NCBI GenBank assembly: GCA_017411935.1
Contig: JAFQPC010000142.1
Coordinates: 1 to 6,297, forward strand
DNA: 6,297 nucleotides
Direction of reading: 5' to 3'
From: Clostridia bacterium
GTDB lineage: Bacteria; Bacillota; Clostridia; Oscillospirales; CAG-272
Both the position numbers and the translations under genes were made by a program. Positions 1 to 6,087 of the stretch are shown here, one piece after another (position 1 is the stretch's first letter; the number at the start of each line of letters is the position of its first letter). The notes under the pieces are model-generated. The model worked only from the letters and a program-made list of their open reading frames with translations, was not told the origin of the DNA and ran no database searches.

Positions 1-1142
1 AGGATCGCGGGAACCATGGCGATGAAGCCCTGAGGTACGCATTCCATTGATTCCTTGAAAGAGATCACACGGCGGAATATCATATAAATGATGATGGCAA
101 CGAGCGCCACAAGACCGCCCCAAGGCAGACCGACGGTTGCGTCGGTATTTGCAAATGCGTCAACAAAGTTTGCACCGTCGAACATTCCGCCAACGTAAAC
201 AAGCGCAAAGATACAAGCGACGATGAGGAAAACGACGGGAAGCACGAGGTCGATCACGCGACCCTTGGTAGAGGGCGCAACTTCAACCGATTCGTTCTTT
301 TCACCGCAGGTGTAAAGGTCGCCGTTCTCAATGGCATTCTGCTCATGAAGTCTCATTGAGCCGTAATCAAATGCCATGATCGAAATCGCTACGACAAAGA
401 CGAGTGTGAGGATCGAATAGAAGTTGTAGGGGATCGCTTTGATAAAGAGCGAAAGTCCCTGACCTTCGGGAGCATATCCCGAAACAGCGGCTGCCCAGCT
501 CGAGATCGGAGCGATCATACAAATGGGAGCAGCGGTTGCGTCGATGAGGTAGGAGAGCTTTGCGCGCGAGATGCGCTTGCTGTCGGTGACGGGGCGCATG
601 ACCGAGCCGACCGTCAGACAGTTGAAGTAGTCGTCAACGAAGATCAGTACGCCAAGAAGGAAGGTCGCGAGCATTGCGCCCGTTCTCGACTTGATGTGCG
701 TTTTTGCCCAGTTTCCGAATGCAGCAGAACCACCTGCTTTGTTGATCAGGGCAACGATGATGCCGAGCTCAACAAGGAAGATGAAGATTCCCGCGCTGTC
801 TGCTACGGCAGAGATCAGACCTTCGTTGATAATGCCGTCGAGCGTTCCCGTAAAGGAAAAATCCGACCAGAGCAGGGCACCCGAAAGGATACCGATAAAG
901 AGGGAACTGTAAACTTCTTTCGTGATCAGCGCCAGACCAATGGCGATGACAGGGGGAAGCAGTGCCCAGAGGGTTCCGCGAACCTCAGCTTCGCCGCCAC
1001 AGGTTTCGCAGTCGGCAACCGTTCCGTCACAGTCGGGACAGGGGACGGTTCCGTTTGCCGCGTCGGTTATTCCTGCTACGACAAGCAGCGCGATGATGAT
1101 TATAACCGCGGACAAAAGTAAAATTTTCTTTGAATTTGTCAT
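1..1142 (-). CDS. nhaC: NhaC-family Na+/H+ antiporter, C-terminus cut off by the window edge
   Basis: Integral membrane exchanger that swaps cytoplasmic Na+ for H+ to control internal sodium and pH. About 380 codons are present, read leftward from ATG 1142-1140; the family usually runs to about 500 residues or more, so roughly the last quarter lies outside. Seen: a hydrophobic segment at residues 7-25 (first membrane helix or uncleaved signal), then a short polar stretch with four cysteines (C35, C38, C45, C48), then several further hydrophobic helices. Family landmarks are LLPPVIAIGLALITKEVYSS (residues 61-80), VDDYFNCLTVGSVMRPVTD (169-187) and the later APISSWAA motif, all typical of NhaC (Na_H_antiporter family). 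The start is fixed by AGGAGG four bases upstream and a promoter at 1177-1205. It is transcribed divergently from the pyrophosphatase gene. The cysteine motif is the odd part. The family is clear; the transported ion is inferred from the family. Confidence 0.93.
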   Translation of the reverse strand, partial: MTNSKKILLLSAVIIIIALLVVAGITDAANGTVPCPDCDGTVADCETCGGEAEVRGTLWALLPPVIAIGLALITKEVYSSLFIGILSGALLWSDFSFTGTLDGIINEGLISAVADSAGIFIFLVELGIIVALINKAGGSAAFGNWAKTHIKSRTGAMLATFLLGVLIFVDDYFNCLTVGSVMRPVTDSKRISRAKLSYLIDATAAPICMIAPISSWAAAVSGYAPEGQGLSLFIKAIPYNFYSILTLVFVVAISIMAFDYGSMRLHEQNAIENGDLYTCGEKNESVEVAPSTKGRVIDLVLPVVFLIVACIFALVYVGGMFDGANFVDAFANTDATVGLPWGGLVALVAIIIYMIFRRVISFKESMECVPQGFIAMVPAI

Positions 1143-1146
1143 AAGA

Positions 1147-1152
1147 CCTCCT
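1147..1152 (-). promoter_or_regulatory. Ribosome binding site of the NhaC gene
   Basis: On the minus strand this reads AGGAGG, a perfect Shine-Dalgarno core, with TCTT between it and the ATG. It decides the start codon of the antiporter, whose frame has no other well-placed site. Confidence 0.9.
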
Positions 1153-1176
1153 AAAATAAGTCTATAAGATACATCT

Positions 1177-1205
1177 AATATATCATAAATTCAAAAAATA
1201 TTCAA
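1177..1205 (-). promoter_or_regulatory. Promoter of the NhaC gene
   Basis: On the minus strand there is a -35 box TTGAAT (1205-1200), a 17-base spacer, and a -10 box TATATT (1182-1177) preceded by TG plus one base, an extended -10. It lies 35 bases upstream of the start codon. Box quality and exact spacing support a housekeeping sigma factor promoter; no start site has been measured. Confidence 0.7.
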
Positions 1206-1316
1206 GAGATTTTTACAAAATTTCCAAAAAAATGAGGAATTTAGATATCTTTTCCGTCCAAAAAGTAGATTTTGCTCAGATTGTTAATTTTTTTTCAATA
1301 TTGGTGTATTTTTTTC

Positions 1317-1345
1317 TTGAAAAATTTGAACAGTTGTGATATAAT
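1317..1345 (+). promoter_or_regulatory. Promoter of the pyrophosphatase gene
   Basis: The -35 box TTGAAA (1317-1322) is followed by a 17-base spacer and a consensus -10 box TATAAT (1340-1345), which is extended by TG one base upstream (TGATATAAT). The implied transcription start is around 1352, giving a leader of about 65 bases. This is the closest to consensus of the promoters in the window. Confidence 0.85.
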
Positions 1346-1403
1346 ATGATTTATAGAAAAACACAATGATGTATCAAAATAAAAACTATAATTTTTTGAA
1401 AAA

Positions 1404-1411
1404 AGAGGAAG
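1404..1411 (+). promoter_or_regulatory. Ribosome binding site of hppA
   Basis: AGAGGAAG contains GAGG with the core ending about ten bases before ATG 1419. It is weaker than the AGGAGG sites of the neighbours but is the only purine-rich candidate ahead of this start. Confidence 0.65.
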
Positions 1412-1418
1412 AAAGTTT

Positions 1419-3506
1419 ATGACAGAAACCATTGTTTCCATTCTTACCTTTGCGGCGGCAGTCATTGCTTTGCTGTACGCGCTCTTTACGGCAAGAAAAG
1501 TCTTGAAATTTCCTGAGGGAACCGACAGAATGAAGCAGATCTCGGCTTTCATCCGCAAGGGTGCCAATGCCTATCTGAAGCGTCAGTACCGCATCGTGGC
1601 GATCTTTTTCGGCGTGATGTTTGCGGTCCTTGTCGTGATGGCGGCGATTGGTCTTTTGAGCTGGTTTACCCCGTTTGCCTTTATCACGGGCGGTCTCTTC
1701 TCGGCGCTTTCGGGCTTTGTCGGAATGAAAATTGCGACGAGCGCAAACGCGAGAACCGCGAATGCTTGTCAGGAAGGACTCAATAAGGGTCTTCGTGTTG
1801 CCTTTTCGGCAGGAAGCGTGATGGGCTTTACCGTGGTCGGTCTCGGACTTCTCGATATCTCGATCTGGTTTGCTCTTTTGAAATTTGTATTCGGACTTGA
1901 AGCTGCCGAAATTACGGCGGCAATGCTTACCTTCGGTATGGGTGCGTCCTCGATGGCACTCTTTGCCCGTGTCGGCGGCGGTATCTTTACCAAGGCGGCA
2001 GACGTTGGCGCTGACCTTGTCGGTAAGGTCGAGGCAGGGATCCCTGAGGATGACCCCCGCAACCCCGCGGTGATTGCCGATAACGTCGGTGATAACGTCG
2101 GTGACGTGGCAGGTATGGGCGCCGATCTTTACGAATCCTATGTTGGTTCGGTCATTTCGGCATGTGCCCTCGGCGTTGCCGCAATGCACAGCATCAAGGC
2201 AATGATGCTCCCGATGCTGATCGCGGCAGTGGGTATCATTTGTTCGATCTTTGGTACGGTCTTCGTTCGTACGAAAGAAGGAGCTACGCAAAAGCAGCTG
2301 CTTCGCTCGCTTGCTCGCGGAACGAATTTCTCCGCGATCGTCATTGCTCTTGCGGCATTCCCGCTCGTTTATCTCGTGTTGGGCAAGGAACATTGGACCA
2401 TCTATTTTGCCATTTTGGCAGGACTTATCGGCGGTGTTCTGATCGGTCAGGTGACCGAATATTATACCTCGGATAGCTACAAACCTACCAAAAATCTGGC
2501 GGCAACGAGTGAAACGGGTACGGCAACCATCATCATTGGCGGTCTTTCGGTGGGAATGCTTTCCACGCTTTTGCCGATCGTGATCGTATCGGTCTGCGTA
2601 CTCGTGGCATACTTCGTTTCGGGTGGTGCTACCAGCGCTTCGATGGGACTTTACGGAATTGCTTTGGCAGCCGTCGGAATGCTCTCGACCCTTGGAATCA
2701 CGTTGGCAACCGACGCATACGGACCGATCGCGGATAACGCGGGCGGTATCGCGCAGATGGCAGGTCTTGACGAGAAGGTCAGAGAAAGAACCGACGCGCT
2801 TGACTCGCTCGGTAATACCACGGCGGCAACGGGTAAGGGCTTTGCTATCGGTTCGGCTGCTTTGACAGCACTCGCGCTGATGGTTTCCTATATTGATAAG
2901 GTCAAGTCGATTGACGGCGGTATCGAGAAGATCGCAAATCTTTCGATTACGAATCCTACGGTGCTCGTCGGTCTGTTTATCGGTGCTTGTCTGCCTTTCG
3001 TATTTGCGGCGCTCACGATGAATGCCGTCGGACGCGCGGCACAAAGCGTTGTCAAGGAAGTTCGCCGTCAGTTTAAGGAGATCCGCGGATTGATGGAGGG
3101 AGAATCTGAAGCTGACTATGCAAGCTGTGTTGACCTTTGTACTAAGGCAAGCCTTCGCGAGATGATCGTTCCTACGCTGGTCGCTATCGTCGTTCCTGTC
3201 ATTGTCGGAATGATCCTCGGTCCTACGGGAGTTGTTGGTATGCTCGCGGGCGCTACGGCTTCGGGCTTCCTCATGGCAGTCTTTATGTCGAACGCGGGCG
3301 GTGCTTGGGATAACGCAAAGAAATATATTGAGGGCGACCACTTCGGCGGCAAGGGTTCGGAGAATCACAAGGCGGCAGTCGTTGGTGATACGGTCGGTGA
3401 CCCCTTTAAGGATACCTCGGGTCCCTCGATCAATATTCTCATCAAGCTTCTTTCGATGGTCTCCATCGTCTTCGCTTCGCTCGTCGTAGCGTTCTCGATT
3501 CTTTAA
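1419..3506 (+). CDS. hppA: Membrane-bound K+-dependent inorganic pyrophosphatase, Na+ and/or H+ pump
   Basis: Multi-pass membrane enzyme that hydrolyses pyrophosphate in the cytoplasm and uses the energy to export cations. At 695 residues it is complete for a bacterial member. Seen: the substrate-binding block beginning DVGADLVGKVEAG (residues 195-207) and running through the paired acidic motifs DNVGDNVGDVAG (221-232); GNTTAATGKGF (465-475); the GGAWDNAKK block (627-635); and the C-terminal block GDTVGDPFKDTSGPS (656-670). Alanine at 469 and glycine at 472 in the GNTT motif are the K+-dependent signature; K+-independent enzymes carry Lys and Thr there. The gate residues D236, E239, S240 and K676 match positions known from the Thermotoga Na+-pumping enzyme, but N672 and the existence of K+-dependent H+ pumps with the same glutamate leave Na+ versus H+ open. 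It has its own promoter and terminator, so it is probably monocistronic. A 737-codon open frame on the opposite strand is a shadow. Confidence 0.98.
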   Translation: MTETIVSILTFAAAVIALLYALFTARKVLKFPEGTDRMKQISAFIRKGANAYLKRQYRIVAIFFGVMFAVLVVMAAIGLLSWFTPFAFITGGLFSALSGFVGMKIATSANARTANACQEGLNKGLRVAFSAGSVMGFTVVGLGLLDISIWFALLKFVFGLEAAEITAAMLTFGMGASSMALFARVGGGIFTKAADVGADLVGKVEAGIPEDDPRNPAVIADNVGDNVGDVAGMGADLYESYVGSVISACALGVAAMHSIKAMMLPMLIAAVGIICSIFGTVFVRTKEGATQKQLLRSLARGTNFSAIVIALAAFPLVYLVLGKEHWTIYFAILAGLIGGVLIGQVTEYYTSDSYKPTKNLAATSETGTATIIIGGLSVGMLSTLLPIVIVSVCVLVAYFVSGGATSASMGLYGIALAAVGMLSTLGITLATDAYGPIADNAGGIAQMAGLDEKVRERTDALDSLGNTTAATGKGFAIGSAALTALALMVSYIDKVKSIDGGIEKIANLSITNPTVLVGLFIGACLPFVFAALTMNAVGRAAQSVVKEVRRQFKEIRGLMEGESEADYASCVDLCTKASLREMIVPTLVAIVVPVIVGMILGPTGVVGMLAGATASGFLMAVFMSNAGGAWDNAKKYIEGDHFGGKGSENHKAAVVGDTVGDPFKDTSGPSINILIKLLSMVSIVFASLVVAFSIL

Positions 3507-3512
3507 AACATA

Positions 3513-3548
3513 AAAAAGGGCGCAAGGAATTTCCTTGCGCCCCTTTTT
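3513..3548. terminator. Bidirectional intrinsic terminator between hppA and the convergent membrane-protein gene
   Basis: A perfect inverted repeat has left arm GGGCGCAAGGAA (3518-3529), one central T and right arm TTCCTTGCGCCC (3531-3542). It folds as a GC-rich stem of about 10 bp with a 5-base loop. A run of six A precedes it and a run of five T follows, so it has a U tract in both directions. It starts a few bases after the hppA stop (3504-3506), and its right flank overlaps the stop codon of the minus-strand gene (3549-3547). It therefore serves both convergent genes. Confidence 0.95.
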
Positions 3549-4002
3549 AATGCTTTCGGTGAGGACGGCGTGTTGCTCGTTTTTGACCGAGAAAGGCACC
3601 GAGAATTGAAAAAAAGATCGTGAGAAGTCGGAAAAGAAGCGTTACCAAAAACGAAAAGGCTCCTTCGCCTCGGAAAAATAAGGAACTTCCCAAAAAGAAA
3701 AGAAACAGAAAAAGACCGCAGAGCGCTCCGCTAAGGAGTGCTTTTTTTCCGTTTCGACGAACGGTGACGATCCCGCCGAGAAGAGCTGACAGATAGAGAG
3801 TGACAAGACCGATGGGCAAGATCAGTTTGAGGGGATCGTCCGAGCGAAGACAGATGAATGTCCCGATCAACATCAGCGCGACGGCGCAAAGCAGAGAGAA
3901 GATCATACCGATGGCGGCATTTTTGCAGAGGACGGAAAAAAGATCGGCATCCTCTGAGGGACGGCGCTTTTTTCGTGAGGTGGTTTTGGTTTTGTAGCTC
4001 AT
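3547..4002 (-). CDS. Small four-helix membrane protein, TIGR04086/YrzE-like
   Basis: A 151-residue integral membrane protein of unknown function. The N-terminus is very basic (residues 4-14, KTKTTSRKKRR) and should be cytoplasmic. Four hydrophobic segments follow at about 27-52, 57-79, 88-108 and 117-139, and the tail is again basic (RATRRPHRKH). The segment around residues 74-96, two glycines then a basic turn (VRRNGKK) leading into GALCG at the start of the third helix, matches what I recall of the TIGR04086/YrzE family of Firmicute membrane proteins; that match is from memory. The start is supported by AGGAG five bases upstream (4012-4008 on the minus strand). It is convergent with hppA, sharing its terminator, and divergent from the decarboxylase operon. 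I found no convincing promoter for it. Its context says nothing clear about its job, and no reaction can be assigned. Confidence 0.8.
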   Translation of the reverse strand: MSYKTKTTSRKKRRPSEDADLFSVLCKNAAIGMIFSLLCAVALMLIGTFICLRSDDPLKLILPIGLVTLYLSALLGGIVTVRRNGKKALLSGALCGLFLFLFFLGSSLFFRGEGAFSFLVTLLFRLLTIFFSILGAFLGQKRATRRPHRKH

Positions 4003-4135
4003 TTTTTCTCCTATATGTTGTTATCTTAAGGAATGTGCGGACAGTACATATTTATGAAGTGCTTGGGCAAGATATGAAAGAAAAAATCAGCGGCGGAGTT
4101 CATATAAAGTTAACAAAGTAAAATTTTAGCAGCTC

Positions 4136-4164
4136 TTGAAAAAACTTGATTTTTGTGATAGAAT
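4136..4164 (+). promoter_or_regulatory. Promoter of the carboxyltransferase operon
   Basis: The -35 box TTGAAA (4136-4141), a 17-base spacer and the -10 box TAGAAT (4159-4164), with an extended TG one base upstream, form a good housekeeping promoter. Its -10 area, TTGTGATAGAATA, is nearly identical to that of the hppA promoter (TTGTGATATAATA). A shifted alternative is TTGATT (4146-4151) with TAAAAT (4170-4175). Confidence 0.75.
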
Positions 4165-4191
4165 AATGATAAAATTGGGGTAGAATTGATT

Positions 4192-4277
4192 GAGGCAATT
4201 TTGTTGACGAAAAAATCAAGAAACTCCGTCAAAAGCAATAAATGGAGGCAATTTTATGGTACAATTTGACGAAAAAA
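4192..4277 (+). repeat. Imperfect direct duplication around the carboxyltransferase start site
   Basis: The 11-mer GAGGCAATTTT occurs at 4192-4202 and again at 4245-4255, and the 12-mer TTGACGAAAAAA occurs at 4204-4215 and again at 4266-4277, in the same order. The second copy has about nine more bases between the blocks, including the real ATG. The first copy has a Shine-Dalgarno-like GAGG but no ATG after it. It looks like a decayed duplication of the ribosome binding site and first codons. Confidence 0.75.
4244..4248 (+). promoter_or_regulatory. Ribosome binding site of the carboxyltransferase gene
   Basis: GGAGG lies seven bases before ATG 4256, an ideal distance. It fixes the start upstream of the in-frame TGA at 4391 and argues that the first 45 codons belong to the gene. 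Confidence 0.88.
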
Positions 4278-5620
4278 CAACTGGCGTAGCGAAGGCACGT
4301 CTTTCGTCGCTGTTTGACGCAGGTACCTTTGTGGAGTTGGGCGCATATCTGAAACGCTCGGATGCGCAAAACGACTTGGAAAGCGTCGTTTGAGGATACG
4401 GCTCGGTGGGTGGCGCACTGGCATTCGCGTTTTTGCAGGATAGCGGACGTACGAAGGGCGCGTTCAGTGAGCGTCACGCAAAGAAGATCGCATCGCTTTA
4501 CGCACTTGCTGTCAAGAACGGAGCACCCGTCATCGGTGTGTTTGACAGCGCAGGAGCGATCGTATACGACGGTGCATCGGCACTGGCGGCGTACGGTACT
4601 TTGATGAAGAACATTTCGGATGCTTCGGGCATCATTCCTCAGATCGCTGTCATCGACGGTGTTTGCGGCGGTGCGTCTGCCGTAGCAGCTTCGATGTTTG
4701 ATCTCGTGGTTACGGTAAAAGAAAAATCCGAGCTTTTCGTAAACGCCCCCTTTACGGTGGGAAAAGCAGAGAACTCGGCAGTCACGGGACTTTCGGCATA
4801 CGAAGCAGAGAGTGAAGCTGAGGCATTTGGCTTTGTGAAGGAGCTCGTTGCAATGCTTCCTCAAAATAATGCGGATGTTGTTGCGTTAGATTGCGCGGAT
4901 GATCTCAACCGTAAGGTAACGGTCGCCCCCGATTATGAGGTAGAGGCGCTTGTTTCACTTCTCGCGGACGGCGGAAGCTTTACAAGACTGTATCGCGAGT
5001 ATGCCGAGAATGCGTGCTTGGGATTTGCTTCCTTTGGCGGCGTGCTGGCAGGCGTTATCGCGTGTGATCCCGCAAAGAAGGGAATTCTCGATATTCGTAT
5101 GGCAAGAGCTGCGGCAAAGATGATCTCGTTCTGCGATGCCTTCTCGATCCCCGTGCTGACTTTGGTAGACAGTCAGGGACTTGATACGTCAGCAGAAGCT
5201 GAGGATGCGGCATACGCGTCCGAGCTTGCCCGTCTGGCAATGGCATACACATCTTCGGAGTGTCCGAAGGTCACGGTGGTGCTTGGCAAGGCATACGGAA
5301 CGGCATTTACCCTGCTCGGCTCGAAGTCGGTGGGCGCAGATATGGCACTCGCGCTTCCCACGGCGTGCATCAGCGTTCTTTCTCCCGAAGCGTCGGTTGC
5401 GTTCGTATGGAACGACCGTGTCGGCGAGGTTTCCCGTGAGGAATTGGAAAAGGAATGGAAAGAAAAATGTGCTTCGGCGGCATCGGCATGTGATGCAGGC
5501 GAGATTGATGACGTGATCGAGCCCTCGGAGCTTCGTCAGAGAATTTGCGCGTCTCTCGCAATGCTTTCTGCCAAGGCAGAAGGACATCCCGCAAGAAAGC
5601 ATACGGCATTGCCGCTTTGA
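4256..5620 (+). CDS. mmdA: Carboxyltransferase subunit of a biotin-dependent decarboxylase (MmdA-like), with in-frame TGA at codon 46
   Basis: Cytoplasmic carboxyltransferase of the crotonase-like fold, expected to move CO2 from an acyl-CoA such as methylmalonyl-CoA to carrier-bound biotin. The full frame has 454 codons before TGA 5618-5620, shorter than the roughly 510 residues of classic MmdA. Seen: RLSSLFDAGTFVELGAY (residues 15-31), a usual N-terminal motif; GYG just after codon 46; HAKKI (74-78); NGAPVIGVFDSAGA (88-101), the place of NDSGGARIQEG in relatives; GVCGGAS (135-141), the N-half oxyanion region; LPQNN; and the C-half block KAYGTAF (345-351) with GSKSVGAD (355-362), where relatives usually have AYGGAY. 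It is thus a divergent member. The TGA at 4391-4393 interrupts an otherwise intact frame with homology on both sides. Strict translation gives a 45-codon peptide and, from GTG 4406, a 404-residue remainder. The OadG-like gene follows after 14 bases. Substrate is inferred from the operon. Confidence 0.88.
4391..4393 (+). other. In-frame TGA codon inside the carboxyltransferase gene
   Basis: TGA stands between ESVV and GYGSVGG. Relatives carry a sense codon here, as I recall often Cys (GVVCGYG) or Thr (GVVTGYG); Cys codons TGC/TGT differ from TGA by one base. No other stop occurs between 4256 and 5618. TGG encodes Trp in the other genes and TGA ends this same gene, so a reassigned code is not indicated. 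Confidence 0.9.
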
Positions 5621-5634
5621 CGGGGGGCTGAACA

Positions 5635-6048
5635 ATGAATATGATAGCATTATCGGCAGAACTTGGCGGCGCATTTTCGGCAGCTCGCTGGGCGTATGCC
5701 GGAAAAATGACTCTGCTTGGCATGTTAATGATTTTCTCAGTGCTTGCCGTTCTTTGGGCGGTGCTTGCCATCTTCCAAGTGATCTTTGCAGGAAAGACTC
5801 CTAAGACACCGAAGGTCAAAGAAGCCAAGAAAAAAACGGTTGCGGCAGCAAATGATTCCGATGACGTGCTCGGTGTAGTGATCGCGGCAGGAATTGGGGC
5901 ATACCAAGAGGACAAGGAAAGAGAATTGGTTGCCGTGTTGACGGCTGCTGTCTCGGCATATCGCGCATCTGAGGGAGAGCATAGCGAATTTCGCGTCGTA
6001 TCCTTCCGCAGAACGTCCGGCGGTCGCGCATGGAACTCAAAAAAATAA
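5635..6048 (+). CDS. mmdD: OadG/MmdD-like small membrane subunit of a Na+-pumping decarboxylase
   Basis: A 137-residue subunit that in oxaloacetate and methylmalonyl-CoA decarboxylases anchors and assembles the carboxyltransferase with the membrane pump. Seen: a single hydrophobic helix at about residues 25-52, then a basic, Lys/Pro-rich linker (53-68), then two similar helix-like segments ending in AY (about 78-90 and 97-109), and a C-terminal basic tail with FRVVSFRRTSGGRAWN (119-134), a pattern seen in clostridial OadG relatives. The start at 5635 has a G-rich site (GGGGGG, 5622-5627) seven bases upstream; M3 (5641) is an alternative. It sits 14 bases after the carboxyltransferase gene and 39 before the biotin carrier gene, which supports the assignment, since single-helix OadG proteins are weakly conserved. 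The repeated helix is unusual. OadG and MmdD cannot be separated from sequence alone. Confidence 0.85.
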   Translation: MNMIALSAELGGAFSAARWAYAGKMTLLGMLMIFSVLAVLWAVLAIFQVIFAGKTPKTPKVKEAKKKTVAAANDSDDVLGVVIAAGIGAYQEDKERELVAVLTAAVSAYRASEGEHSEFRVVSFRRTSGGRAWNSKK

Positions 6049-6087
6049 AAAAATCATAAAATTTTTTGAAAGGTTAGGTACTTTACA

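Larger units (their letters stand above)
1143..1418. other. AT-rich divergent intergenic region between NhaC and pyrophosphatase genes
   Basis: These 276 bases hold back-to-back promoters, one for each flanking gene, with their -35 boxes about 110 bases apart (1206-1316 between them). The central stretch is rich in A and T runs. I see no convincing operator palindrome, small RNA or riboswitch fold in it, and no small gene. Confidence 0.75.
4003..4255. other. Divergent intergenic region with decarboxylase operon promoter and leader
   Basis: These 253 bases separate the minus-strand membrane-protein gene from the carboxyltransferase gene. They contain the AGGAG of the minus gene (4008-4012), an operon promoter at 4136-4164, and a leader of about 85 bases whose end duplicates part of the translation start. 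Short open frames here, such as 15 codons from the ATG near 4075, lack a ribosome binding site and are not supported as genes. Confidence 0.7.

Noticed and set aside
691..1167. Several plus-strand open frames
   Set aside because: They are antisense shadows of the NhaC gene on the minus strand, which has a full start region and clear family motifs.
1386..3599. A 737-codon open frame on the minus strand, antisense to hppA
   Set aside because: It exactly shadows a certain gene; its product is rich in Arg, Asp, His and Cys with no recognisable domain, as expected from third-position codon bias, and it has no fitting start region.
4243..4290. A 15-codon open frame starting at the ATG just before the GGAGG (4242-4244) and overlapping the carboxyltransferase start
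   Set aside because: It has no ribosome binding site of its own at a usable distance and its ATG merges into the Shine-Dalgarno sequence of the real gene.
4256..5620. A genome-wide reassignment of TGA to Trp or Gly
   Set aside because: TGG is used for Trp in the NhaC and pyrophosphatase genes, and TGA ends the same gene at 5618-5620, with a new ribosome binding site and start right after it.
5189..5915. Minus-strand open frames of 161 and 181 codons across the end of the carboxyltransferase and the OadG-like gene
   Set aside because: They lie antisense to well-supported operon genes and show no family motif or ribosome binding site.
6049..6087. A terminator or internal promoter between the OadG-like and biotin carrier genes
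   Set aside because: Only a weak A/T pairing is possible, and the TTGAAA at 6066-6071 has no -10 box at the right distance.
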